Shown piece after piece: positions 24,605 to 32,491 of a DNA stretch of 64,000 bases (the first letter of the stretch is position 1; every line of letters begins with the position of its first letter). This stretch comes from Flavobacteriaceae bacterium 3519-10 (lineage in GTDB: Bacteria > Bacteroidota > Bacteroidia > Flavobacteriales > Weeksellaceae): contig CP001673.1 in assembly GCA_000023725.1 (NCBI GenBank), positions 1,436,342 to 1,500,341 on the forward strand, written 5' to 3'. The position numbers and the translations under genes are program-made. The notes below the pieces were generated by a model. It saw only the letters and a list, made by a program, of their open reading frames with translations. It was not told the origin of the DNA and searched no databases.

Positions 24605-25384
24605 TTAAAATTTAATAATCTCCTTCATTTTTTCGTTTTCTTCGTTCACCAAATCGTCATCAACGAGGATTTTTCCGCTGTGCTCATCGATGATAATCTT
24701 CTTGCGTTGCGCAATTTCCATTTGCTTTTGCGGCGGCAGTGTAAAGAAAGATCCCTTTGGCGCGCCTCGCTCCAAGCCTACTACAGCAAGACCTGTTGGT
24801 GAGTTTGTGCGGATTCTCTGATAGGAGGCCAACAATCTTTCGTCGATATTTTTCGCAAATTCGCTCGATTTTTCAATCAGGAAATCTTCTTCTTTCTGCG
24901 TCTCAGACACAAGATTCTCGAGTTCTTCTTTTTTAAATTTCAAATGACTCTTCAGCTCTGAAATCTTATTGTTGAGCTCTTCGAAAGTTTCGTTTTTATG
25001 TGCAATCTTCGCGCTGAATTCTTTAATTCTTTTGTCAGCCAGTTGGATCTCAAGTTCCTGAAATTCGATTTCTTTATCAAGCGCTTCGAATTCTTTATTG
25101 TTTCTTACATTATCCTGCTGTGCTTTATACTTGTCTATCAGCGTTTTAGAATGGCTGATCACTTCGTTTTTATTGTTGATCTCGTCGTTCTGCTCTTTAA
25201 TTTCGGCTTGAAATTTTTCAGCTCTTTTTTCAAGACCTTCAATCTCGATTTCGAGATCTTCAACTTCAATTGGCAGTTCACCTCTTGTGTTTCTGATTTC
25301 GTCTAACCGTGAATCGATAATTTGCAGGTCGTAAAGTGCTCTGAGTTTATCTTCGACGCTGATTTCTACAGTTTTCTTAGCCAT
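24605..25384 (-). CDS. Coiled-coil DUF164/zinc-ribbon family protein lacking the zinc cysteines
   Basis: 259 residues: an N-terminal coiled coil (about 15-185, heptads rich in Glu, Lys, Ile and Leu) and a C-terminal segment that aligns in pattern with the zinc ribbon of the DUF164 family. The usual cysteine pairs are replaced: GAPKGSF stands where GAxCGxC-like sequence is expected, and DEHSGKIL where CxxCGRIL is expected. The conserved LPPQ follows normally (TLPPQKQ). The role is unknown; relatives have been linked to ribosome or secretion functions without firm evidence. The start is 4 bases after the Nif3 gene, so both form one operon. Confidence 0.87.
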   Translation of the reverse strand: MAKKTVEISVEDKLRALYDLQIIDSRLDEIRNTRGELPIEVEDLEIEIEGLEKRAEKFQAEIKEQNDEINNKNEVISHSKTLIDKYKAQQDNVRNNKEFEALDKEIEFQELEIQLADKRIKEFSAKIAHKNETFEELNNKISELKSHLKFKKEELENLVSETQKEEDFLIEKSSEFAKNIDERLLASYQRIRTNSPTGLAVVGLERGAPKGSFFTLPPQKQMEIAQRKKIIIDEHSGKILVDDDLVNEENEKMKEIIKF

Positions 25385-25388
25385 ATTT

Positions 25389-26486
25389 TTATAAAAAATA
25401 ATTTACAGGATTGGTTTTCTCAACAGATTTTGAGACTGCAAATTTAGGAAAAATTTCCGATAAAATCTCAAATAATTGGTCGGTAACGAATTGCTCCGAT
25501 TCGAAATGGCCGATGTCGCAGATCAGCATTTTTCCCTCACCCAGAAAAAAATCGTGGTATTTCACATCACCCGTCAGATAAGCGTCACAACCCCGCGCCA
25601 GCGCAGCTTTTATACCGCTTGCGCCACTGCCACCCAATACGCCTATTTTTTTTATTGTTTTTGAATTGGGTTCTGAATGCCGGATGACGCTCAGGTTAAA
25701 TTTTTCCTTTACAAACCTCATGAAATCCTGAACGTCCAGCTCTTCCTCCAGTTCACCGAAACGTCCGAGCCCCCAATAATGATTTTCGTTCTGCAGCGCC
25801 GTAAGGTTATGTGCCACTTCTTCGTAAGGATGCGCGTTCTTCATCGCCGCGACTATACGGTTTTGTTTAAAATTTTCGAAAATCACCGATATCAGTTCTT
25901 CATCCGCATTTTCACGGATATTCTGTGTGCCTGAATATGGATTGGAGCCTGCAACGGGCCGAAAAGTTCCGCTTCCTGATACCGAAAAACTGCATTCATC
26001 GTAAAAACCAATATTGCCGGCACCGGCATTAAACATCGCGTTTTTCACCGCGTCTGCATGAGATGTCGGAACGAAAACTTCAAGCTTGGTTAAATTGTTG
26101 GTTTTAGGCATTAGAATCTGTTGGTTAATTAAACCGAGTTCTTCACAGATCCTGTAGTTCACGCCAAAATAATCATTGTCGAACGCGGTGTGAATCGCGT
26201 AGATGGCGATCTTGTTTTCAACGGCTTTCATCACCGCACGTTCGACGTAATTTTTTCCTGTCAGCGATTTTAAACCTGAAAAAATGATCGGATGAAAAGT
26301 GATGATCAGATTAAGATCCCTAGCAATGGCCTCGTCCACCACATTTTCTAAAGCATCGTGGCAAATAAGAATTCCGGTGATCTCGCGCTCTGTATTTCCA
26401 CAAAGCAAGCCCACATTATCGAAATCTTCTGCCTGCCTGATTGCAATTCTACGTTCAATGGCAGAAATTGCCTGGTGTACTTTCAT
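25389..26486 (-). CDS. Nif3-like dinuclear metal-centre hexameric protein
   Basis: 365 residues of the NIF3/YqfO family, toroidal hexamers that bind two metal ions. Seen: N-terminal DFDNVGLL and LICHDAL (about 20-45), metal ligands HP in ITFHPIIFSGL, the insertion of about 100 residues in the middle (typical of the longer YqfO/CutA-like form), and the C-terminal GGSGASGI and HFESEQ. Family members have been proposed as GTP cyclohydrolase I type 2, but this is not settled. It is divergent from the potassium channel and upstream of the DUF164 gene. Confidence 0.93.
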   Translation of the reverse strand: MKVHQAISAIERRIAIRQAEDFDNVGLLCGNTEREITGILICHDALENVVDEAIARDLNLIITFHPIIFSGLKSLTGKNYVERAVMKAVENKIAIYAIHTAFDNDYFGVNYRICEELGLINQQILMPKTNNLTKLEVFVPTSHADAVKNAMFNAGAGNIGFYDECSFSVSGSGTFRPVAGSNPYSGTQNIRENADEELISVIFENFKQNRIVAAMKNAHPYEEVAHNLTALQNENHYWGLGRFGELEEELDVQDFMRFVKEKFNLSVIRHSEPNSKTIKKIGVLGGSGASGIKAALARGCDAYLTGDVKYHDFFLGEGKMLICDIGHFESEQFVTDQLFEILSEIFPKFAVSKSVEKTNPVNYFL

Positions 26487-26547
26487 TTAGCTAAGTTTTT
26501 GACGAAAATAAGAATTATTTATTTACATTTAATTGATTAAACCGTTT

Positions 26548-27375
26548 ATGGAAAAGGAACACAATTTTATTTCCGAGAAGACCCGATGGAAACGTAAAGT
26601 TTTCCGCATCATATTTAAAGCTGATACACGACTCGGGAAACTTTTTGATCTGATCCTGCTCACGCTCATCTTACTGAGCACTTTTATTGTAATGATGGAG
26701 AGCGTGAAGATTTATGATGCCAAACTTCATCATCTGTTTGTAGTTCTGGAGATCATAATCACAGCGTTTTTCACGGTGGAATACGTGCTGCGGATCATAA
26801 CAATCAGAAATAAAAAGGCCTACATTTTCAGTTTTTTCGGGATTATTGATTTTCTGTCGATTTTGCCATTCTACCTGAGTCTGTTTTTCCCGATCACAAA
26901 ATACTTCCTGATCATCAGGATGCTGAGGATGCTGAGGATCTTCCGCATACTTAACCTGCTGGATTTCATGCACGACGGCTATTTTATCGTGCGGGCACTG
27001 AAGAACAGTTCGAGAAAAATTTATATTTTCCTGCTGTTCCTGGTGATTTTTTCAGTAATTGTTGGCTCACTGATGTTTATGGTTGAAGGTCACCGGCCCG
27101 GGTTCGAAAGTATACCACAGAGTATTTATTGGGCGGTGGTGACGGTTACTACGGTTGGTTACGGAGATGTTTCGCCGGGGACGCCACTGGGGAAATTTCT
27201 GTCTGTGCTGCTCATGCTTGCAGGTTACTCCATTATTGCGGTGCCAACGGGAATTGTAACCGCTGAAATGCGCAACAAACGTCAGAATCTGGAGAAAGTA
27301 TGCCCGCGCTGCGGTAATGAAGATATAGATGACGACGCGAGATACTGCAAGATTTGTGGTGAAAAAACGGCATAA
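26548..27375 (+). CDS. Voltage-gated-type potassium channel with C-terminal zinc ribbon
   Basis: 275 residues from ATG 26548 (an in-frame TTG at 26533 follows the likely promoter closely and is less likely). Six membrane helices are visible. S4 (about 115-140) has regularly spaced arginines (RMLRMLRIFRIL), the pore loop carries the K+ selectivity filter TTVGYGDV, and S6 follows (LSVLLMLAGYSIIAVPTGI). After S6 comes a short linker and a zinc ribbon with two CxxC pairs (CPRCGNED, CKICGEK). Known ion-transport-2 family channels conduct K+; the ribbon is an addition that may sense metal or redox state or hold the tetramer together, which is inference. Confidence 0.9.
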   Translation: MEKEHNFISEKTRWKRKVFRIIFKADTRLGKLFDLILLTLILLSTFIVMMESVKIYDAKLHHLFVVLEIIITAFFTVEYVLRIITIRNKKAYIFSFFGIIDFLSILPFYLSLFFPITKYFLIIRMLRMLRIFRILNLLDFMHDGYFIVRALKNSSRKIYIFLLFLVIFSVIVGSLMFMVEGHRPGFESIPQSIYWAVVTVTTVGYGDVSPGTPLGKFLSVLLMLAGYSIIAVPTGIVTAEMRNKRQNLEKVCPRCGNEDIDDDARYCKICGEKTA

Positions 27376-27620
27376 AAAAAGATGCATCCTTTTGAAATGC
27401 ACCTTCTCTCTTCTCAATCATTTGTGATTTTGGTCATCGGTCTGTGTTTGTGTTTTTTTCCGGAACAGCTGATGTTTCATCTTTTATTCCTGTGACAAAT
27501 TTATTAACATAACCTACACGACACAACAGTGAAATCACCGTAATTTTAATGGATAGTAGTAGCTAAAACATTATGATTGAATAACGGTTCTGTCGCACGA
27601 CATCCTGTTATTAATGCCAA

Positions 27621-27655
27621 AAAAAGGAACATTTAACGAATAAATGTTCCTTTTT
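27621..27655 (-). terminator. Terminator of the prolyl isomerase operon
   Basis: A perfect 15-base stem: AAAAAGGAACATTTA (27621-27635), loop ACGAA, and its complement (27641-27655). It lies 20 bases after the minus-strand stop at 27676. The remaining stretch 27376-27620 holds only a weak TGCAT/ATGCA hairpin at about 27382-27404 and nothing else recognisable. Confidence 0.9.
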
Positions 27656-27675
27656 CAAGTTTAATTAACGACGTT

Positions 27676-28800
27676 TTATCTTGTAAGTTTTGCATTTACT
27701 TTAACAAGTTCTACATCAAAGATCAACCACGCATTTGGTGGAATTACTCCGCCCGCACCTCTTGGTCCGTACCCAAGATCTGACGGAATAAGGAACGTGG
27801 CTGCTTCACCTTCCTTCAACAGCAAAATACCTTCGTCCCAACCTCTGATCACCTGGCCAATGCCAACCGGAAACTCAATAGGTTCGTTTCTCTTGAAAGA
27901 TGAATCGAACTCTGTACCATCAACCAGTCTTCCGGCATAATGCACGGCAACATCATCTCCTTTTGCTGGCGCAACGCCGGCAGTAGTCTTGGTTATTTTG
28001 TAGTAAAGGCCTGAAGCTGTAACCTGCATTCCGGCTTTCATATCATCTACCAGTTTCTGCTGATTTGCTGCAAACTCCTCTTCTTTTTTCTTTTTGTCAG
28101 CTTCTATTTTTGCGATGATTGCCTTGTTGTTTTCCTGAATTTTAGATTTTCCTTCAGCGAAGATTTTAGCGGCGTCATATCCTTTATATTCATCGCCTTT
28201 AGAAAACACAGAAACTTTTTCCAGAACGATATTCGTTTTCGGCTTATCCTGCGGGCCTTTTTCCACATTGGCAATAGCATCGATCACTTCCTCACCGTTT
28301 ACCACTTCACCGAATACGGTATGTTTTCCGTCAAGCCACGGCGTAGCGATTTCTGTAATGAAGAACTGGGAACCGTTTGTATTGGGTCCGGAATTCGCCA
28401 TCGACAAAATACCTTTTCCAGTGTGCTGCAGATCGTTTTTTTCATCGTCGAATTTATAACCTGGGTCGCCCATACCGGTTCCCTGAGGATCGCCACCCTG
28501 AATCATAAAATCCTTGATCACGCGGTGAAATATCGTTCCGTCGTAAAACGGGACGCCTTTAGCTTTAGCTTTATTTTCGATTTTCCCTTCCGCGAGGCCA
28601 ACAAAGTTTGCCACAGTTACCGGAGATTTCTTGTCCTCGAATTTCACAATCATATTTCCTTGTGAAGTTTGGAAATTCGCATAAAGACCGTCTTTCAGAC
28701 CTTCGTAAGTTTCTTTTTCTACGTTCATTTTTTTATAAATTGGTGCGCAGCTGCTTAAAGAGATGGCAGCTATTGCGATTAATAAATTCTTTTTTATCAT
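27676..28800 (-). CDS. Lipoprotein peptidyl-prolyl isomerase with fused cyclophilin and FKBP domains
   Basis: A 374-residue envelope lipoprotein with two unrelated prolyl-isomerase folds. The signal peptide ends in SLSSC with Cys18 lipidated. Then a cyclophilin domain (about 40-200: FHRVIKDFMIQGGDP, NTNGSQFFI, LDGKHTVFG), a charged coiled-coil linker (about 215-260), and an FKBP domain (about 262-374: VAVHYAGRLVDGTEFDSS, VIRGWDEG, FLIPSDLGYG). It would help fold exported or outer-membrane proteins in the periplasm. Its start is 12 bases after the next isomerase gene, gldI-like, so they form one operon. Confidence 0.93.
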   Translation of the reverse strand: MIKKNLLIAIAAISLSSCAPIYKKMNVEKETYEGLKDGLYANFQTSQGNMIVKFEDKKSPVTVANFVGLAEGKIENKAKAKGVPFYDGTIFHRVIKDFMIQGGDPQGTGMGDPGYKFDDEKNDLQHTGKGILSMANSGPNTNGSQFFITEIATPWLDGKHTVFGEVVNGEEVIDAIANVEKGPQDKPKTNIVLEKVSVFSKGDEYKGYDAAKIFAEGKSKIQENNKAIIAKIEADKKKKEEEFAANQQKLVDDMKAGMQVTASGLYYKITKTTAGVAPAKGDDVAVHYAGRLVDGTEFDSSFKRNEPIEFPVGIGQVIRGWDEGILLLKEGEAATFLIPSDLGYGPRGAGGVIPPNAWLIFDVELVKVNAKLTR

Positions 28801-28812
28801 GAAATATTTTTT

Positions 28813-29322
28813 TTAAAGCACTTTTATCCTGATGATCAGCGGAAGGTCGTTCGGTATTTTATCATTGTCGCCGTAGGTCCCGAATGCGATTACAGAGGGT
28901 ACCAGCAAAGTTGCAGACTGGCCTTTATCGAGATATCTCAATACGTCTTCTACCGCTTTTAATTCCTCGAACTTCCCAAATTGAACATCCGTTTTTCTGA
29001 TAGGCGCCGAAGAAAGCTTCACCTGATCGAAATCAAAAATTTCGTATTCGTAGGAAACAGTTTCGCCTTCGGTTTTTCGTTGATTTTGCTGAAGGTTTTC
29101 GATATTCACCCAATAATTTAAGCTCATTGGATAATATTTTTCCGGCTGCTGCTTGATCCAGTCCTCGATCTGCAGGCGTTCAGTCTCATTAAGGTATCGC
29201 GCACGATTTTTCGATGCCTCCAGATCTTTTTCGCTCAGAAAGCCGCCCACGGGCGGATGCGTTTGCGAGTTCTGCGCACATCCGATGAGAAGAACCGACG
29301 ATATGAATAATATTTTCTTCAT
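28813..29322 (-). CDS. gldI: GldI-like gliding motility FKBP-type prolyl isomerase lipoprotein
   Basis: 169 residues. The lipobox LLIGC gives lipidated Cys15. A mostly divergent FKBP-type domain follows (about 60-169), with VSYEYEIFDFD, DVLRYLDKGQSATLLVPS and an IPNDLPLIIRIKVL ending like FKBP C-termini. The pattern matches GldI, a lipoprotein isomerase required in Flavobacterium for gliding motility and T9SS function. It is the first gene of an operon with the larger cyclophilin-FKBP fusion. The assignment rests on domain pattern and length; a general periplasmic isomerase is the alternative. Confidence 0.8.
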   Translation of the reverse strand: MKKILFISSVLLIGCAQNSQTHPPVGGFLSEKDLEASKNRARYLNETERLQIEDWIKQQPEKYYPMSLNYWVNIENLQQNQRKTEGETVSYEYEIFDFDQVKLSSAPIRKTDVQFGKFEELKAVEDVLRYLDKGQSATLLVPSVIAFGTYGDNDKIPNDLPLIIRIKVL

Positions 29323-29370
29323 AAAAAACTTCTGCGAAAATAAGAAATTCGCACCACATTCAGCAAAGAA

Positions 29371-29396
29371 AAAACCGGGAAGTTAACCCCGGTTTT
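29371..29396 (-). terminator. Terminator after ilvE
   Basis: AAAACCGGG (29371-29379) pairs with CCCGGTTTT (29388-29396); the T run in the minus-strand direction (TTTTTTC) follows. Confidence 0.85.
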
Positions 29397-29415
29397 AAAT
29401 CTTGTTTTATGAAAA

Positions 29416-30489
29416 TCAGGCGTTTTCCAACTCTGTTTTCTGCACCTGAACTCTCCATCCAAATGGATCTTCTGCGTTGTTTGTCTGGATATTAACCAAA
29501 TCTTTCTGCAGCGTAAGTGCGAAACTTTCATCCGCAGAAAGCGCAGGCAGTTCCAGTTTTTCGCCTTTATAACCTAAGGCACGGAAAACGCTGGTTACCA
29601 CCGCGGTACCAACACCCCAAACTTCTTTCAGGCTTCCATCTTTCTGGGCATCAATCACTTTCTTCACGGAAACCGGTTCTACTTTCAATTCGATTCCGCG
29701 CTTTTCAGCTAACTTGATGAAACTGTTACGGGTAATTCCGTCAAGAATTTTTTCTGAAGTCGGCGGCGTGTAAATTGTATCATTGATTCTCACGAAAACG
29801 TTCATGGTGCCACTTTCCTCGAAGTACTCGTGCGTTGCATCATCTGTCCAGATCACCTGCTCGTAACCTAAGTCGTTCGCAAGTTGTGTCGGATAAAATG
29901 AAGCTGCGTAATTTCCGGCAGCTTTCGCAGAACCTACTCCACCGTTCGCCGCACGCGAATAAAAATCGGAAATAAGTACGGAAACAGGCTCGCTGTAATA
30001 ACTTTTTGCAGGCGTCGCAACAATTGCAAACATATATTTATTAGAAATTCTTGCTTTTAAGGCTTCTTCTGTAGCAAAAATAAGCGGGCGGATATATAAT
30101 GAGTTCCCTTCGCCCTGCGGGATCCAGTCACGGTCGATATCTACCAATGCTTTTAATCCACCAAGAAACATTTCTTCGGTAATTGCAGGCATTGCAAGTC
30201 TTGCTGCAGATTTATTTATTCTCTCGAAGTTTTTTTCAGGTCTGAAAAGAAAAACCTCGCCATCATTGTCTTTATAGGCTTTCATGCCTTCGAAACAGGC
30301 CTGACCGTAATTTACACCCATCATCGCAGGCGAAAAAGGCAGCGGACCATACGGAACCAACTTCACATCACCCCACTTTCCATCCTCGTACTCGCAGATA
30401 ATCATGTGATCGATAAAGGTATTTCCAAACGAAAAATTATCGGGATCGAATGATGCAATTCTTGGATTGGTAGATTTTTGAATTATCAT
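29416..30489 (-). CDS. ilvE: Branched-chain amino acid aminotransferase
   Basis: Transfers the amino group between 2-oxoglutarate/glutamate and the oxo acids of leucine, isoleucine and valine. 357 residues of fold type IV (class IV) with PLP. Seen: LPFSPAMMGVNYGQACFEGMKAY (about 50-70), RPEKNFERINKSAARL, the PLP lysine in GSAKAAGNYAAS, DATHEYFEESGTMNVFV (cofactor loop), and DGITRNSFIKLA. This is the longer, eukaryote-like variant often seen in Bacteroidota. Monocistronic, with a likely -7 element (CAAATTTA on plus at 30515-30522). Confidence 0.95.
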   Translation of the reverse strand: MIIQKSTNPRIASFDPDNFSFGNTFIDHMIICEYEDGKWGDVKLVPYGPLPFSPAMMGVNYGQACFEGMKAYKDNDGEVFLFRPEKNFERINKSAARLAMPAITEEMFLGGLKALVDIDRDWIPQGEGNSLYIRPLIFATEEALKARISNKYMFAIVATPAKSYYSEPVSVLISDFYSRAANGGVGSAKAAGNYAASFYPTQLANDLGYEQVIWTDDATHEYFEESGTMNVFVRINDTIYTPPTSEKILDGITRNSFIKLAEKRGIELKVEPVSVKKVIDAQKDGSLKEVWGVGTAVVTSVFRALGYKGEKLELPALSADESFALTLQKDLVNIQTNNAEDPFGWRVQVQKTELENA

Positions 30490-30553
30490 ATTAAAAATTT
30501 TTATTGATGTTCTACAAATTTAACATAATTTTCTAAATACAAAACTTTTAAAC

Positions 30554-30561
30554 TAATTTTG
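30554..30561 (+). promoter_or_regulatory. -7 element of mnmD
   Basis: TAATTTTG, an exact TAnnTTTG match. It overlaps an in-frame TTG at 30559 that could otherwise be taken as start codon. The ATG at 30574 is 12 bases downstream. Confidence 0.55.
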
Positions 30562-30573
30562 AAAAAAAATAGC

Positions 30574-31260
30574 ATGGACCGCGAAACAAAAATGACCAAC
30601 GACGGCAGCAAGACACTGCATATTAAGGAGTTGAATGAAAATTATCACTCCAGCCACGGCGCCCTTCAGGAAGCCATGCATGTATTTATCGATAATGGAC
30701 TTAACTTGGTTGAGAAATGTGAAATTAATATTTTGGAACTCGGTTTTGGGACAGGACTTAATGTTTTAGTGACTATTGATGAATTTTTGAAAACTGACAA
30801 AAATCATATTATCCATTATTTCACTGTTGAAAAATATCCCGTAAATGATGGTGAGGTGCGCGAACTTGCTTACGAAAAGCTGTTTTCCAATCCTGATATG
30901 AAATTCTACAATGATCAGGTACATTCTTGCGACTGGAATGCAAGTACCGAAATACTGCCTAATTTCTTTCTTACAAAATTCCAGTGTGATTTTTTCGAAA
31001 TTAAATCTCTGTCTTTACCCCAAATTGACCTTGTGTACTACGACTGTTTCGGTGCACGTGTGCAGCCCGATTTATGGGAAAAACCTTTACTTCAGACCGT
31101 CGCCGACAAAATGGCTGATGGCGCGCTACTTACGACGTATTCATCAAAAGGCAGCGTACGGCGGATTTTAAAGGACCTTAATTTTACACCTGAAAAAAGA
31201 CAGGGCCCACCCGGAAAGCGCGAGATGATGATCGCGTGGAAAGTGCAACCCAAGGATTGA
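30574..31260 (+). CDS. mnmD: tRNA 5-methylaminomethyl-2-thiouridine methyltransferase, stand-alone MnmD
   Basis: 228 residues of the Methyltransf_30 type. In the MnmE/MnmG pathway this SAM enzyme adds the last methyl to nm5s2U34 of tRNA. Seen: the N-terminal TNDGSKTLH and NENYHSSHGALQEAMHVF signature, SAM loop LELGFGTGLNVL (about 55-66), DLVYYDCFGARVQPDLWE (the Asp and the product-side loop), and GALLTTYSSKGSVRR. In E. coli the domain is fused with an oxidase as MnmC; here it is single. The start is set by the promoter element just upstream. Confidence 0.92.
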   Translation: MDRETKMTNDGSKTLHIKELNENYHSSHGALQEAMHVFIDNGLNLVEKCEINILELGFGTGLNVLVTIDEFLKTDKNHIIHYFTVEKYPVNDGEVRELAYEKLFSNPDMKFYNDQVHSCDWNASTEILPNFFLTKFQCDFFEIKSLSLPQIDLVYYDCFGARVQPDLWEKPLLQTVADKMADGALLTTYSSKGSVRRILKDLNFTPEKRQGPPGKREMMIAWKVQPKD

Positions 31261-31274
31261 TTCTTAATTTTTTC

Positions 31275-31282
31275 TAACTTTG
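31275..31282 (+). promoter_or_regulatory. -7 element of the Nudix hydrolase gene
   Basis: TAACTTTG, an exact match, ending 4 bases before the ATG at 31287. If functional the transcript is leaderless or nearly so. A TTG at 31257-31259 is only 15 bases away, shorter than the usual spacing. Confidence 0.45.
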
Positions 31283-31286
31283 GGTT

Positions 31287-31703
31287 ATGATCGATAAAAT
31301 TAACATCAGAGTGTACGGCGCGGTTGTGAAAGACCGGAAAGTATTGGTACTTCACGAAGAATATGTGGGCCAGAACCTAATGAAACTGCCTGGTGGCGGG
31401 CTTGAATTCGGTGAAGGCGTTCTCGGTTGCCTGCACCGTGAGTTCGAAGAGGAACTTAATGTAAAAATTAAGATTAAAGAACATCTCTATACGCAGGAAG
31501 ATTTCCTTGTTTCGCGTTTCCGGGCTAACGAGCAGCTTCTGACATTATATTACATTGTTGAAATTATAGACGAAGAAGAATTCCTGATCCTTGATCCCTG
31601 CATTGAAAAAACAGAATGGGTCCCCATCGATACCGATGAAAACCCATTTCCTTTGCCTATTGATAAAATTGCGTTCGAAAAACTGAAGGAAAAATTCCTA
31701 TAA
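31287..31703 (+). CDS. Nudix hydrolase
   Basis: A 138-residue pyrophosphohydrolase of the Nudix superfamily. Seen: an intact Nudix box from GGGLEFGEGVLGCLHREF to EEELNV (about residues 35-60), matching Gx5Ex7REUxEExGU apart from Asn in place of the last Gly. The N-terminal strand IRVYGAVVKDRKVLVLHEE is typical. The substrate could be a nucleotide, sugar nucleotide or cofactor and cannot be told from sequence. The 3' end overlaps the convergent S1/P1 nuclease gene by 6 bases. A possibly leaderless transcript is predicted. Confidence 0.9.
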   Translation: MIDKINIRVYGAVVKDRKVLVLHEEYVGQNLMKLPGGGLEFGEGVLGCLHREFEEELNVKIKIKEHLYTQEDFLVSRFRANEQLLTLYYIVEIIDEEEFLILDPCIEKTEWVPIDTDENPFPLPIDKIAFEKLKEKFL

Positions 31704-32489
31704 AATATCGTTAAGAATTTTCGCAAGGCGTAAACCGCCGTAAAGCAGCTGACGCTCTAATAGCGGCGCATACTTATAGTTATAATCGTACGAGTAGGAT
31801 TTATCTGCAACTGTATTTGCGTAAATATTATTTGCTTTCAAATGGCTGTCGTAAAACCATTCTTCAAGCGTACCGCTCTGTATCGCACGCACTTCTTCCT
31901 TAGATTTCACATCTAAAACCTTTGCAAATTCTTCGTAGCTATATTTCTGAAAATCAACTAATTTCGAATCCCAAAGCGAATGCAGGTTGGTGTTTTCGCC
32001 AAAAAATTTAAGCTTGATCGTATTTCCGCCCAGATCTCCGGCTCGGCCAACGTGCATCGGCTGCGACGAGTCGCCAACCAGGTGGATCAGAAAGCGCAGC
32101 GCAATCTCGCGGTCTTTGGCTGATGTCTTTTTGTCTTTAATTTGCGCGGAAAGTGTCTTAATCTGCGTATAAAGATTAGGTCCTGTTTGAGCCTGCAGAC
32201 TGTCGGAAAAACTTTTCAGATCTGCCTGAGGGCTGATATTTACATAATGCCACGTGTCGGTTTGCTTCCAAACGCCGGTGGTATCAGATTTAATAGCGTC
32301 CGGCCAGTTTGCCCAATATGCCAGCTTCTGGTTGCCGATTATTTTCTTTAAATTTTTCCTCGCTTTATTTGAGAGATGATTTTCGGCGATCTCTGCCACC
32401 ACACGATGGCCGGTTACCCCATAAGAATACGCATTGCTGAAACTCACCAACGCAGCGAACAGCACCAGATTTTTAAAAAAGTTTGTCAT
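31698..32489 (-). CDS. S1/P1-type secreted nuclease
   Basis: 263 residues. A zinc-dependent single-strand nuclease/phosphatase exported by a signal peptide (about 1-20). Seen: VTGHRVVAEIAENHL (first His/Asp ligands), WANWPDAIKSD, TWHYVNISP, HLVGDSSQPMHVG and NLHSLWDSKLV, the His and Asp residues of the trinuclear zinc site. In family members the mature protein starts with Trp, whose backbone binds zinc. Here that position is Tyr (AYSYGVTGHR). The start is 2 bases after the stop of the DUF4294 gene, so they form an operon. Likely to act in the periplasm on nucleic acids as a nutrient source. Confidence 0.93.
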   Translation of the reverse strand: MTNFFKNLVLFAALVSFSNAYSYGVTGHRVVAEIAENHLSNKARKNLKKIIGNQKLAYWANWPDAIKSDTTGVWKQTDTWHYVNISPQADLKSFSDSLQAQTGPNLYTQIKTLSAQIKDKKTSAKDREIALRFLIHLVGDSSQPMHVGRAGDLGGNTIKLKFFGENTNLHSLWDSKLVDFQKYSYEEFAKVLDVKSKEEVRAIQSGTLEEWFYDSHLKANNIYANTVADKSYSYDYNYKYAPLLERQLLYGGLRLAKILNDIL

Positions 32490-32491
32490 TA

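Noticed and set aside
26921-26945. Short direct repeat ATGCTGAGG in the potassium channel gene
   Set aside because: It encodes the Arg-Met-Leu repeat of the S4 voltage sensor and needs no other explanation.
30559-30573. TTG start of mnmD
   Set aside because: It overlaps the -7 element TAATTTTG; the ATG at 30574 fits the family's N-terminus.
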